From an uncultured Agathobaculum sp. (GTDB lineage Bacteria > Bacillota > Clostridia > Oscillospirales > Butyricicoccaceae): a DNA stretch of 64,000 nucleotides. The notes under the pieces were generated by a model, which saw only the letters and a program-made list of their open reading frames with translations, was not told where the DNA came from and did not search any database. Numbering within the stretch: position 1 is the stretch's first letter; every line of letters starts with the position of its first letter. The stretch is taken from assembly GCF_944380985.1 (NCBI RefSeq), contig NZ_CALWJJ010000003.1, positions 152,185 through 216,184 of the forward strand. Direction: 5' to 3'. Below, piece after piece: positions 16,391 through 25,483 of the stretch. The translations under genes and the position numbers were made by a program.

Positions 16391-16951
16391 ATGAATAAGA
16401 CACCAAAACTGCTCGTAGTAATCGACTATCAGAATGACTTCGTGACCGGTGCGCTCGGTTTTGATGGCTCGGCTGCAATTGACGACGGCATCGCCCGTCT
16501 GGCGCAGACCTATCTTGCGCAGGGAGACCATGTGCTGTTTACCTATGACACGCACGATGACACCTATCTCGAGACGCGCGAAGGCAGCGTTCTGCCTATT
16601 CCCCACTGCAACCCAAATGAGGATGGCTGGCATCTCTATGGCAAGACACAGGAGCTGTGCCGTGAAACCTCCGCTAATCATCAGATTCACAATGTGTGCA
16701 AGCACGCCTTTGGCATGCCGCCAGCTGAGGTTATCAAACTGGGAAGCGAGTTGCCCGACCTGCGCGAGATTTTGGTCGTCGGCGTTGTGACGCATATGTG
16801 CGTTATCTCCAATGCGGTACTTCTACAAGCGCAGTGGCCTGAAGCACAAATCACCGTAGATGCCGCATTGTGCCGCAGCTATGACCCAGTACTGCATGAA
16901 AAGGCGCTCGATGTGATGGAAGGCTTGCAGATGAAGGTTATCAACCGATAA
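16391..16951 (+). CDS. Cysteine hydrolase, nicotinamidase/isochorismatase family
   Basis: A 186-residue hydrolase with the family's catalytic triad: Asp12 (VVIDYQNDF), Lys104 (VCKHAFG) and Cys137 (VTHMCVISNAV). A metal-binding patch (YDTHDDTYLET) fits nicotinamidase-like members. The most likely reaction is nicotinamide to nicotinate in NAD salvage, but related amidases share the motifs. RBS ATGGAGGAG is upstream. It is transcribed divergently from cwlD. Confidence 0.85.
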   Translation: MNKTPKLLVVIDYQNDFVTGALGFDGSAAIDDGIARLAQTYLAQGDHVLFTYDTHDDTYLETREGSVLPIPHCNPNEDGWHLYGKTQELCRETSANHQIHNVCKHAFGMPPAEVIKLGSELPDLREILVVGVVTHMCVISNAVLLQAQWPEAQITVDAALCRSYDPVLHEKALDVMEGLQMKVINR

Positions 16952-16973
16952 ACTGAGCTTTTATGAACATTGC

Positions 16974-17228
16974 TCATTGCACCTCACTCTGCCGCAGCAT
17001 GTCCAACACAGTAGATACAGTCAGCTTGCGCGCAAACAGCTCCCGAAACCGAACAGATCGTTCCTTTCCTACCCTGCGCAACTGCTCAAGCTGCGCGGCA
17101 ATGTCCGCCTGTTCGCACTCGAGCTGCTCGGCCATGTCCTCCCAGCGCCCGAGACGTTCGAGCGCACGGTGACGCATCTCTTCCGGCAGTGCATACCCCT
17201 TATCACTGCGGTTTGTCAGCCGCTGCAT
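16974..17228 (-). CDS. Small coiled-coil protein, unknown function
   Basis: An 84-residue protein with a strong ribosome binding site (AAGGAGGAAAACTATAT before ATG). A predicted coiled coil spans about residues 20-55 (MRHRALERLGRWEDMAEQLE then a Glu/Gln/Leu-rich heptad pattern). The start and the ALERLGRWED phrase resemble small phage-encoded proteins that begin with an RLT motif and carry ALERLxxxED. No other phage gene lies nearby. The function is unknown. Confidence 0.65.
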   Translation of the reverse strand: MQRLTNRSDKGYALPEEMRHRALERLGRWEDMAEQLECEQADIAAQLEQLRRVGKERSVRFRELFARKLTVSTVLDMLRQSEVQ

Positions 17229-17261
17229 ATATAGTTTTCCTCCTTTTAAGCGAAAAACGGG

Positions 17262-17594
17262 TTATATTCCCGTGCGAAACAGCGGAATTACATTGATGAC
17301 CGGCTCTTCATAGGGATGCACCATCTTGATCACTTCGATCGTCCGATCGATCTTGGCTTCCCGGCAGGTGACCTCTACTTTCAGCTCGTCAGCCATACAA
17401 ATTTCGTTCTCAGTTCCAATGTAAGGCCGGCTTCCCGCAAGCGGACGCCAGCAGCCAGTCACCCTGCTATAAGAAAGGCAGCTATCATAGTTTCCAATGT
17501 GGCCAGCATCCACCGATTGCAGCGCCGACTGCAATGCAGAAAGATGGCTTTCCGGAATGAAGATTTCCAGTTTGTAGAATGAAAAATCCGGCAT
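17262..17594 (-). CDS. YqfO/NIF3 insert-domain-like (CutA/PII-like fold) protein
   Basis: A 110-residue protein resembling COG3323, the PII/CutA-like domain that is inserted in Nif3-family proteins such as YqfO. Conserved features are FYKLEIFIPESHLSALQSAL at the start, the GHIGNYDSCLSYS segment, GTWRP-like GCWRPL, and the C-terminal HPYEEPVINVIPL. Function of the free-standing form is not established. RBS GAGAGGAGC is upstream. It is divergent from the Nudix gene. Confidence 0.8.
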   Translation of the reverse strand: MPDFSFYKLEIFIPESHLSALQSALQSVDAGHIGNYDSCLSYSRVTGCWRPLAGSRPYIGTENEICMADELKVEVTCREAKIDRTIEVIKMVHPYEEPVINVIPLFRTGI

Positions 17595-17686
17595 AATTTG
17601 CTCCTCTCACGCAGCGCTTTGTCGATTTTATTATATCATAATTATTGCTTTGTTTATATAACAAGCAGAACAGGAGGACACCGCGC

Positions 17687-18079
17687 ATGACTGAAGTAGT
17701 TGCCGCACTGATCTGGCAGGACGGCCGCTTTTTGATCTGCCAGCGTCCAGAACACAAGGCACGCGGCCTTAAGTGGGAATTTGCCGGCGGGAAGGTCGAA
17801 CCAGGCGAGACCCGTCAGCAGGCGCTCATCCGGGAATGCCGGGAGGAACTTGCAGTCGAACTATCCGTGGGTAACATATTTATGGAAGTTACACATACCT
17901 ACCCAGATATGACCGTACATCTGACGCTGTATCACGCATCAATCATCTCAGGCGTGCCACAGATGCTTGAACATCATGATTTGCGCTGGATTACCGCCGA
18001 CGCTATCCCCCAGTATGAATTCTGCCCTGCCGATCAACCGATCTTGGAGCGGATTATGCGGCATGATATACGCGAATAA
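17687..18079 (+). CDS. Nudix hydrolase, MutT (8-oxo-dGTP diphosphatase) type
   Basis: A 130-residue enzyme that hydrolyses a nucleoside diphosphate linked to another group; MutT-type members cleanse 8-oxo-dGTP. The Nudix box (G-x5-E-x7-REUxEExGU) is complete as GKVEPGETRQQALIRECREE. The LKWEFAGGKVE context and the C-terminal ILERI ending are typical of the short MutT/CTP-pyrophosphohydrolase group. ATG 17687 has AGGAGG 11 nt upstream; an earlier in-frame start lacks one. Confidence 0.9.
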   Translation: MTEVVAALIWQDGRFLICQRPEHKARGLKWEFAGGKVEPGETRQQALIRECREELAVELSVGNIFMEVTHTYPDMTVHLTLYHASIISGVPQMLEHHDLRWITADAIPQYEFCPADQPILERIMRHDIRE

Positions 18080-18115
18080 ATTGCACGGTTTACACTTTGC
18101 ATACCAGCCCTATGC

Positions 18116-18151
18116 GATCATGGATACTTTCATATAGAAGTATCCATGATC
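18116..18151. terminator. Bidirectional terminator between converging genes
   Basis: A 14-15 bp stem GATCATGGATACTT / AAGTATCCATGATC lies between the Nudix gene (plus) and the transglutaminase gene (minus). Confidence 0.7.
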
Positions 18152-18181
18152 GTTGTGTTTTGTAGAAAATACACGTTTTAT

Positions 18182-20452
18182 TCAGCAATATACCTTGATA
18201 TAGCGGAAGAACCACCGGCGCGCAGGACCTAGCTTACAGTATATCTCTTCCGCAACACGGAAATAAAGCTGCATAACAAAACGGTTATCTTCAGCACTAG
18301 CTGGAGACTCGCTAAAGGCAGAGCGACTGACAATCAATACCAACCTTTGTGCGTCTACCTGCCGCACGGTTGGCACTGCCGTACAGAGCCTCGCTGCAAA
18401 ATCCGGTTCATGTCCAGTGCAGCCGCGTAGCACCTGAGCGTCGGACAGCATGTGAAGCAGCCGCTCAAATTGTGCACGGCACTCCTTTCTCTGCATACGA
18501 TGGAGCCGGTAGCGTCGCTGAAACACCACAAAACTGATTAAAAGCACTACTACCATAACAACAAGCGCACCAATGAATAATATTTCTTTTTGCAATAAAT
18601 GCCGCTCAGTGTGGCTTTGTTGCTCTACCGGCGTTTCTGACGGCATCTCTTCCCTCTGCATAGTATCTGCACCGCCATCTAACTGCCCCTCGGTGGGTTG
18701 TGAAGCATCGGTTCCGGTCAGCATTGCCGGCGCCGCGGCATTCCCGTTCCCGCTGGGCATATCTTGCTCCTCTGCTGACGATGGTGTGACCTCGACTGGC
18801 GTCCAGCCGCGCTCTTCGATGAATAGCTCGGTCCATGCATGCGCAGACACATCTGTCACAAGCGCACGATATGTTCCATCCCCCTGCGGCACAAAAGCAT
18901 CAGGCTGGATGATATAGCCTGATACATACCGGGCTGGTATTCCATAAAGGCGGTACATGAGTGTAGCGGCAGCCGCGAAATGTACACAATATCCCTCTCC
19001 ATTTTCAAACAGAGAATACTCGACAATGTCCTCGTTTAACGGCGCAAGACCGGGGGTTGTCGAGTAGCGTACGCGGTTGTGCAGCGTATTAATGATAAAT
19101 GCTGTAACCTCCTCGATGCTCTGGTGCGGGTTTTCCGCACACAGTGCGGTAAGTTGTGGCAGTCGGTCGACCGGCACCCCGGTATACAATGTCTGCGCGG
19201 CACTCATGTAAGCTTCTTGTATGCGCTGTGTAATCAGCTGCAACCATCTGGACTGATCGTTTAACAAATCCCAGTTGATATTCATCTGATTCGGCTCGAA
19301 ATATTGAAAACTGTATCCATCCTGTGCCATCCAGTTGTCGCTCCAGCGGCTGTAATACGGCTCATAGTAACTGGTGAGGTTGGTTTCGGCTCGCGGCAAG
19401 ATTGTGAGAAAATACGGATTTTCTCCCCCACTGGACAAATTCAAGATGAAAAACAGATTGTGATAATTGATCCCAGACACGGACCAGCCTCCTAAGCCAC
19501 GCATTAAATTCATATAAATCTGATTACTTAGTACCTGGATGTCGGCCGGTGTCCATTCGCCGCCCAAGTAATCGGCGCCGGTAAATCCGCGAAGATAGAT
19601 CGGCTGTGTGGGTGACCGATTAACAATTAGCTCCATCTGCACGGCGCCGGTGGCGTGCCGGTTGCCACGGCTGATAAGACCATCCGATATAAAAATGGCA
19701 TCCGTTCCCGCAATTTGACGCATAGCGCGCTGAACCTCACCCTCAGTTGCATATACAGCCTGGTAGATCTTGTCTCCACTCCACATGGAAAGCGGAACCG
19801 CAGCGCCAAACGCAAGCAAAGCTGCAAGGCATACAGCTGCTGTCCGCTTGCCGACACGGCCTGCATGTCCACTGCCAAGTAAAACGGTTTTGCGGCGATG
19901 CCCGGCGACGCGCTCCGCTGTGAATGCGCATAGCGCCGTAGCGAGAAGAAAAACTGTTGCATAGCCGGGTCGCAGACCGACAAGCGGCCCACATATCATC
20001 AGCAATATTGTAAGCGATAACAAAATCATACTGCTTCGCAACCAGATCTCGCACAAAAATAGCAGCAGTATCAGCAGAGCGGCCAGCACAAGCAAAGCAG
20101 ATGTGATGTCCACCGGAAGGCCTGCACTTTCGCCCGTCAGGCCATATATAACCGCCTCAATTTGCATACCAAGCAGATCCCAATATCGGTATTCGACAAG
20201 TCCGCAGACGGCAATGACAAGCAGAAACGCCGCAGTAAACCATCCTTTTCCCAGCATATAAGTGTACCAGAGTGCCGCGCACATAACTACCGCAGAAAGA
20301 TAAACTGCGGGCGCATTCCATGTAATGCCCGGCAGGTCATGCAAGGCGGAAAGTAGTCCACATACACCGGCAATCAGAAACAAAAGCTCAAATGCCGATG
20401 TGCTTCTTCTACCATCTATGCGATTAGCCCCAATCCTGATACTGGGTTTCAT
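18182..20452 (-). CDS. Membrane-anchored transglutaminase-like protein (TgpA-type)
   Basis: A 756-residue protein with about six N-terminal membrane helices (residues about 22-205) and an extracytoplasmic transglutaminase-like core. One further helix (about 625-645) and a cytoplasmic tail complete it. The core has Cys in GEGYCVHFAA and His in VSAHAWTE; the third triad position is in WTPVEVTPS (Glu, as in many bacterial members). It closes a three-gene operon with the MoxR ATPase and the DUF58 protein, the standard arrangement for this family. The role in Firmicutes is undefined; cell-envelope protein processing or cross-linking is possible. Confidence 0.88.
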   Translation of the reverse strand: MKPSIRIGANRIDGRRSTSAFELLFLIAGVCGLLSALHDLPGITWNAPAVYLSAVVMCAALWYTYMLGKGWFTAAFLLVIAVCGLVEYRYWDLLGMQIEAVIYGLTGESAGLPVDITSALLVLAALLILLLFLCEIWLRSSMILLSLTILLMICGPLVGLRPGYATVFLLATALCAFTAERVAGHRRKTVLLGSGHAGRVGKRTAAVCLAALLAFGAAVPLSMWSGDKIYQAVYATEGEVQRAMRQIAGTDAIFISDGLISRGNRHATGAVQMELIVNRSPTQPIYLRGFTGADYLGGEWTPADIQVLSNQIYMNLMRGLGGWSVSGINYHNLFFILNLSSGGENPYFLTILPRAETNLTSYYEPYYSRWSDNWMAQDGYSFQYFEPNQMNINWDLLNDQSRWLQLITQRIQEAYMSAAQTLYTGVPVDRLPQLTALCAENPHQSIEEVTAFIINTLHNRVRYSTTPGLAPLNEDIVEYSLFENGEGYCVHFAAAATLMYRLYGIPARYVSGYIIQPDAFVPQGDGTYRALVTDVSAHAWTELFIEERGWTPVEVTPSSAEEQDMPSGNGNAAAPAMLTGTDASQPTEGQLDGGADTMQREEMPSETPVEQQSHTERHLLQKEILFIGALVVMVVVLLISFVVFQRRYRLHRMQRKECRAQFERLLHMLSDAQVLRGCTGHEPDFAARLCTAVPTVRQVDAQRLVLIVSRSAFSESPASAEDNRFVMQLYFRVAEEIYCKLGPARRWFFRYIKVYC

Positions 20453-20461
20453 TTCAGCCTC

Positions 20462-21526
20462 CTATAATATAATGGTCCGTTCCGTTATCTGCTGTTCCAA
20501 CTTTTCAGCTGAAAAGCGGGCAAGCAACGATACACCGTAATACAGCATCAGCCGGGTGGTTAGGCAAAAATAATCCTGCGAGATGCCTGCGGAGGATACG
20601 CTCTTGTGTTCTTCTGCTGCGGATTCTGCTTTGTATAAACTGTACAGCACCATCCTGCACTGCTCGATGTCACAAACTGTCTGTTGACGGAAAGCTGCAT
20701 ACGCCGGGTCGTACCAATATACCTGAATAGCTTTTACACATTGCAGCAGCCCTAGAATGACCGCAGATGCCAGTTCATAAAAGGCGCTCCAATCATCGTT
20801 GCCCAACGCCGTGCCGGCGGTATTATTATCCAGCAGTAGCACGGCGCAAAGTTCTTCCTGCTTTTCGTATTCCTTAACCCAAAGCGTGTCGGTTCTTGCA
20901 CTTTGATTCCAGTGAATCGACCGACGCGTATCCCCGGGCCGGTATTCGCGAATTTGCCGGATTTCCTGGCTGCTGTTATCGGGGGCATACTGCATGCGCT
21001 CGATGGGTACAAAGGTTTCGCGGCTGCCAGCGGTGCGCACAAAGCGAAGTGCGCGCCCATTCGGGAAGATCGGTAGTGTCAACACGTTTGTGATCTGTTT
21101 GCCAGGCGAAAACAGCTGCAAATAGTCGCAGGCCCACAGGCGGTCTGTTTCAAGATGAAGCAGTCCGCAATAAAACCCACGGATGGGAAGCTCCTGCATG
21201 TGCGCTGCATCTAGTGAAATGATTTGCGTGCGGGGTTTTGTCTCGCGTAGATACCGATAGCGCAGGCGCAAGCGGATCAGTCCGACCGGTATGCGGCCCG
21301 CATGCCGAACAGACAGACGGCACAGCGCATCCCGTTCCTTTTGCGCTATTTTGACAGGCGATTGCAGCATAATATTGGTTGTGTGCAACAAGTAGTGCGA
21401 CAGCAAAAACATAGCCACAAATACCAGTATTTGCGCGATGAACAGCGTTGTAAGCGATGCCAAGCGATACATGCTGGCAAAGTAGACGGTGAGCACCGCA
21501 AACAATAAAAAAGCAATCTTCTTCAT
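20462..21526 (-). CDS. DUF58 domain protein
   Basis: A 354-residue protein with two N-terminal membrane helices (about residues 5-22 and 24-45) and the DUF58 signature REYRPGDTRRSIHWNQSART near residue 215. The von Willebrand-A-like region follows. The start at ATG 21526 overlaps the moxR stop (ATGA), the usual coupling. Together with MoxR and the transglutaminase it forms a conserved but biochemically undefined module. Confidence 0.88.
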   Translation of the reverse strand: MKKIAFLLFAVLTVYFASMYRLASLTTLFIAQILVFVAMFLLSHYLLHTTNIMLQSPVKIAQKERDALCRLSVRHAGRIPVGLIRLRLRYRYLRETKPRTQIISLDAAHMQELPIRGFYCGLLHLETDRLWACDYLQLFSPGKQITNVLTLPIFPNGRALRFVRTAGSRETFVPIERMQYAPDNSSQEIRQIREYRPGDTRRSIHWNQSARTDTLWVKEYEKQEELCAVLLLDNNTAGTALGNDDWSAFYELASAVILGLLQCVKAIQVYWYDPAYAAFRQQTVCDIEQCRMVLYSLYKAESAAEEHKSVSSAGISQDYFCLTTRLMLYYGVSLLARFSAEKLEQQITERTIIL

Positions 21527-22476
21527 TTCCCGCGGGTACCCATCGGCGGCATGTGAACGCCGTGCAGACAATCGTCAATCAATCGCTTCTTATTGAGATT
21601 TTCAAGCCGCGCCGCTGTATTTAGTTCCAGGCGGTGCCAAACCACATAGGTGAACTGTCCAGCCACATCACGCGGTGTGACAAAATCTCGTCCTTCAAGC
21701 CAGGCGGCGGCACGAGCCATACGCACCAACGCAATGGTAGCGCGCGGGCTTGCGCCGCGCTCCCAGCAGGATTGGCTGCGCGTTGCTGTAATTAGCTGGA
21801 GAAGATAGCGGTAAACTTCGTCATGGATGTAGACATCGTTGACTGCATGCTGCATTTCGATCAGAGCATGCCGGTCGATTACTGGCTGCACATACTCCAG
21901 ACGGTCCACAGCCCCGGCCTGCTTTGCCATATGCAGCTCACTTTCAAAATCCGGATAACCCAGCGACATACTAATCATAAAGCGGTCTACCTGCGCTTCT
22001 GGAAGATGCTGCGTTCCTGCCGCGCCAAATGGATTTTGCGTTGCAATCACGAGAAAAGGCGTCGGCACAGGGCGTGTTACCCCATCTATGGATACGCTGC
22101 GCTCCTCCATCACTTCGAGTAGTGCAGACTGCGTTTTTGGTGAGGTGCGGTTGATTTCGTCTGCTAACAGCAGGTTGCAAAACACGCTGCCAGGCTGGTA
22201 GACAAACCGTCCTTCCTCCTTGCGGAAAATTGAAAAACCCGTCAGATCGGAGGGCATCACATCCGGCGTAAACTGAACGCGACGGCAATCGAGAGACATT
22301 GCACGAGAAAACGCGCGCGCCAGTGTGGTCTTACCAACTCCGGGCATGTCCTCTAGCAATACATGCCCATTGGCCAAGAATGCGAGCATGACTTCTCGCA
22401 CCTCGAGATCCTTGCCCAAGATCGCCTTGCATACCTCCGCTATGGTATTTTCCGCCTCTCTTGCAGTAACGCCCAT
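21523..22476 (-). CDS. MoxR-family AAA+ ATPase
   Basis: A 317-residue AAA+ ATPase, probably a chaperone that activates or assembles the DUF58/transglutaminase partners encoded downstream. Walker A is MPGVGKTTLARAF near residue 40 and Walker B is LLADEINR near residue 105. The FLVIATQNPFGAAGTQHLPEAQ sensor region and the QVDRFM arginine region follow. It is first in the operon and overlaps the DUF58 gene by 4 nt. Confidence 0.93.
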   Translation of the reverse strand: MGVTAREAENTIAEVCKAILGKDLEVREVMLAFLANGHVLLEDMPGVGKTTLARAFSRAMSLDCRRVQFTPDVMPSDLTGFSIFRKEEGRFVYQPGSVFCNLLLADEINRTSPKTQSALLEVMEERSVSIDGVTRPVPTPFLVIATQNPFGAAGTQHLPEAQVDRFMISMSLGYPDFESELHMAKQAGAVDRLEYVQPVIDRHALIEMQHAVNDVYIHDEVYRYLLQLITATRSQSCWERGASPRATIALVRMARAAAWLEGRDFVTPRDVAGQFTYVVWHRLELNTAARLENLNKKRLIDDCLHGVHMPPMGTRGK

Positions 22477-22596
22477 GCTGTAAACCTCTTTTCTGTCAGC
22501 CGTTTGCTGCGCCGTTTTTCTTTAGCATACCATAAGATACATATACCGCGTCAAGACCTTTTGCAGAATGAATGAAACGCATATATATACAAAAGC

Positions 22597-22629
22597 GGAG
22601 CGTGAAACATGTACAGTCGTTCACGCTCC
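22597..22629 (-). terminator. Terminator downstream of the CMD-family gene
   Basis: Stem GGAGCGTGAA/TTCACGCTCC, followed on the minus strand by GCTTTTG. It separates the CMD gene from moxR. Confidence 0.65.
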
Positions 22630-22650
22630 AACTTAACCGATTGGATAACC

Positions 22651-23343
22651 TCAGCCGCGCGTCTGCGCCGCCTGCTCAATGCAGCGGATGGCATTTAAGC
22701 TGCGCGGATAACCGATATAGGGCACGCACTGCGACACGACACGGATCAAAAACGCCTTGTCATTTCCCATGTTCATATTACCGCCTGCGTGCGCGATCAG
22801 CTGAGGCTCACAGCCGCCCTGCGCAGCCAGAAAGCAGAAAGTAATCATCTCTCGCTGCGCAAGATCCAGTCCGGTGCGGGTATAGTAATCACCAAAACAG
22901 TTATCGGATAGCCATCGGTTGATATGACCATTTTTCCATGCCTCAGCCATGCCATCGCCAAAAATAGCTACCTGCGCCTGCGCACCTTTTTCCAGGCGGT
23001 CAGCAAGCGTAGTTGTTGCTTGCCCGTCAAGCGGGAGAGCAACGCCGCGCGCAGTCAGTACCTCATTTACTACATCCAAAAAGGGTTGCACACGGCCGAT
23101 GCCAAGGTAGGCCACCGCCTGATAGACGATCTCTTTGGCCATTACCGGTGTAATGCCGGAATCTAGCGCGCGCGGTAGGACCGAGCGGAACACACCAACA
23201 CCTTGGCAGCCCAGCAGCGTTGCCAGTATCGCCATGTAGCGGACATCTGCCTTCAGCTGTTGCCCTTCTTCATTGATGACCTCATCCCCAGCAAAGTATG
23301 CAAAGCGTTCTGCAAACTCCGGATCAGTTTGCCGGTAATCCAT
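22651..23343 (-). CDS. Carboxymuconolactone decarboxylase (CMD) family protein
   Basis: A 230-residue all-helical protein with two CMD-like repeats, the second around MNMGNDKAFLIRVVSQCVPY with the G(Y)PR ending. CMD proteins include decarboxylases and AhpD-like redox enzymes; I see no AhpD-type CxxC in the helix, so a hydrolase/decarboxylase or unknown role is likelier. ATG 23343 follows GGAGGCTTTC. It lies 60 nt after the cupin gene and is probably co-transcribed; the CMD plus cupin pair is a recurring gene set in Clostridia (general knowledge). Confidence 0.82.
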   Translation of the reverse strand: MDYRQTDPEFAERFAYFAGDEVINEEGQQLKADVRYMAILATLLGCQGVGVFRSVLPRALDSGITPVMAKEIVYQAVAYLGIGRVQPFLDVVNEVLTARGVALPLDGQATTTLADRLEKGAQAQVAIFGDGMAEAWKNGHINRWLSDNCFGDYYTRTGLDLAQREMITFCFLAAQGGCEPQLIAHAGGNMNMGNDKAFLIRVVSQCVPYIGYPRSLNAIRCIEQAAQTRG

Positions 23344-23402
23344 ATTGGTGAAAGCCTCCTTCTTTCGATTGTTTCCACACAAAATAGCATCAAAACTTTG
23401 CT

Positions 23403-23840
23403 TTATTCCAGGCCGAAATATGCCTCATTGTCTACCGGCTCGAGCCATTCATTGGATGTCTGCTCACCTGGTACCTCGACCGCAATGTGCGAAAACCAGC
23501 TGTCTTTCTTCGCGCCGTGCCAATGTTTGACCTCAGCCGGAATAGTGATAACCATACCCGGCTCAAGGCTGACGGGCTGCTTGCCCTCTTCCTGATACCA
23601 GCCGCTTCCAGCCGTGCAGATTAGCAGTTGGCCGCCTCCAGAGGCCGCATGATGGATATGCCAGTTGTTACGACAACCCGGTTCAAAAGTAACATTGGCC
23701 AAAAATGCCGCGCATTTGCCCAGCTCGGTCAATGGATTGAGATAGGAGTTTCCGATGAAATACTGCGCATAAGCTGTATTCGGCTCACCCCTACCAAACA
23801 TATTTTGCTTATCAAACGCCTGCTTGTCACTGATTCTCAC
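23403..23840 (-). CDS. Cupin-domain protein
   Basis: A 145-residue single-domain cupin. Metal-binding motif 1 is visible as CRNNWHIHHAASGGGQLL and motif 2 as VITIPAEVKHWHGA, giving the usual His ligands. The start is taken as GTG 23840, with AAAGGTG about 7 nt upstream and a natural N-terminus (RISDKQAF). A longer frame exists but starts 28 codons earlier with no site. Likely co-transcribed with the CMD gene, perhaps in metabolism of a small organic acid or aldehyde (inference). Confidence 0.82.
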   Translation of the reverse strand: MRISDKQAFDKQNMFGRGEPNTAYAQYFIGNSYLNPLTELGKCAAFLANVTFEPGCRNNWHIHHAASGGGQLLICTAGSGWYQEEGKQPVSLEPGMVITIPAEVKHWHGAKKDSWFSHIAVEVPGEQTSNEWLEPVDNEAYFGLE

Positions 23841-24063
23841 AACAAACACCTTTCCTTGGTTGTAAAATACAAGTTGTGTTGTGCATCTGTCCTCGTCACA
23901 GGATTGCTGCAAGACAGATTCCAACCTTGCTTATAGTATAGCACGCTGTTAGAATGATGTAAAATACTTATCTTTTATCACTTATTATTCAAAATAAGAA
24001 TACCATGCAATAAAGCGTGCCACATCCTACTTAGACGGATCAGCAAACCATCCCACGCGATCG

Positions 24064-24453
24064 TTATGAAGGTTCTCTCTCCCTTCTAATATGCGCGCGG
24101 TAGGCTGCGATTTGCGCCTCATCCCAGATCTCCAAATCGCGCAGGCCGGCGCGCCCCTCCATATGATGCCGAAACTCGTGGCGCAATACATCACGCATCT
24201 CCTGTATCCATTCCTGCTCGTCCTCCGTATCCATTACCTGGCAAAACGACCCGTAAAATATCACAATATATTTTCCCAGCGCCGGGTCAGTCCGATACTC
24301 CCCCATAATGTACAAATCTCCATTCTCATCCGCCGGGTGCAGCGGATATCCCGAATCGACAATGATTCCGCCGTTTAACTGGTCATAAAATTCCTCCGGC
24401 AGTTCTTCTGCAAGCTGCTCTAATATTTCTTCAAATCGATCGATCGACATCAT
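24064..24453 (-). CDS. Zincin-like metallopeptidase-family protein
   Basis: A 129-residue protein of the small metallopeptidase family related to COG3824. The HExxH zinc motif is HEFRH near residue 105 (VLRHEFRHHMEGRAG). The N-terminus (SIDRFEEILEQLAEELPEEF) is the characteristic start. Two adjacent ATG codons follow GAGGG; 24453 is chosen. Substrates are unknown for this family. Confidence 0.82.
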   Translation of the reverse strand: MMSIDRFEEILEQLAEELPEEFYDQLNGGIIVDSGYPLHPADENGDLYIMGEYRTDPALGKYIVIFYGSFCQVMDTEDEQEWIQEMRDVLRHEFRHHMEGRAGLRDLEIWDEAQIAAYRAHIRREREPS

Positions 24454-24703
24454 ACTGCCATCCCTCTTTCCATCCAGCTGCATCGGTAAAGAAAAACAAA
24501 GAAGTATCTTGTGCCGCAGCCCATCATTTCACTTATATTATATCGGATTATAACTAAAAAAGATAGCTATTTCCAATCTATAAATGAAAAATTACATTGT
24601 CCAACTTGCTCTGAGCAGATAGAACAAAACGATTTATTTTTCAGGAAATCCAAACAATGCAAGTCATAAATGCAGAACTGACACCTAAGGCATACATAAG
24701 ACC

Positions 24704-24732
24704 GGGCGCCGCGTTCTCAGAACGCGGCGCCC
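24704..24732 (-). terminator. Perfect GC-rich hairpin after the cytidylate-kinase-like gene
   Basis: A perfect inverted repeat GGGCGCCGCGTTCT / AGAACGCGGCGCCC lies about 30 nt beyond the stop. There is only a weak U-tract on the minus strand, so it is a probable terminator or mRNA-protecting hairpin. The rest of the 24484-24763 gap shows nothing I recognise. Confidence 0.6.
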
Positions 24733-24763
24733 ACATGCTCCTCAGAATTTTGGGGTCAATTTA

Positions 24764-25375
24764 TTATTTTTTCAGGCGGTTTATGTAATCAAGAATAATA
24801 TCTGTAGAATACTCCACGCCCAGCCTGCCGGCATTAATGCACATATCGTAATGTTCGCACTTGCCCCAGACCTTGCCGGTGTAGTAATTGTAGTATGTGG
24901 AGCGCTGTTTATCCATTTTTTCAAGTGCAGCCTCAGGCGTTTTGCCTTCGATCTCATAATCGCCGCAGGTTTGGATGCGCCTGACACGATCTTCGATGGA
25001 CCCATGAATAAAGAAATCAAACTTATTTGGGAAATCACGAAGCACATGATCTGCGCAGCGCCCAACGATAACACAGGACGAATCCTCCGCCATTTCGCGA
25101 ACGACATTAGATTGCGCAAGGTATAGCTGGTCTGTCAGGCTCATGCCGTTTAACCCGACCGAGCCGAACATGGTTAACGAATACAGAAAGCTGTTTGTCG
25201 CACGCTTGTCAAGCTGGTCGAACAGCTTTTCATCAAAGCCGGTTTTCTTAGCCGCACGTGTGATCAGCTCTCGGTCATAAAACGGAATGCCAAGGCGGAG
25301 CGCAATTTTCTGGCCGATTTCACGGCCACCAGTACCATATTGCCGGCCAATGGTGATGATCAAATTATTATTCAT
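24764..25375 (-). CDS. Cytidylate-kinase-like protein
   Basis: A 203-residue P-loop kinase-like protein. The nucleotide-binding loop is IGRQYGTGGREIGQKIA at residues 8-24, a variant found in the cytidylate-kinase-like family rather than Cmk itself. FVIVGRCADHVL-type (CVIVGRCADHVLRD) and YYTGKVWGKCEHYDMCINAG motifs are also typical. RBS AAGGAGGG is upstream. True substrate unknown; a role in nucleotide metabolism is likely. Confidence 0.85.
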   Translation of the reverse strand: MNNNLIITIGRQYGTGGREIGQKIALRLGIPFYDRELITRAAKKTGFDEKLFDQLDKRATNSFLYSLTMFGSVGLNGMSLTDQLYLAQSNVVREMAEDSSCVIVGRCADHVLRDFPNKFDFFIHGSIEDRVRRIQTCGDYEIEGKTPEAALEKMDKQRSTYYNYYTGKVWGKCEHYDMCINAGRLGVEYSTDIILDYINRLKK

Positions 25376-25483
25376 AACGCACCCTCCTTATAGATTAAAT
25401 TATACATATTGCATAATTCTTTGTAGGTTTAGTATGCACCATTTTATCATTTTTGTCAAGTAAATTTCAGGATTTTTTGTACC

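Noticed and set aside
18182..20452. Inactive transglutaminase because the third triad residue is Glu rather than Asp
   Set aside because: Many bacterial proteins of this group have Glu at this place, so it is not evidence of loss of function.
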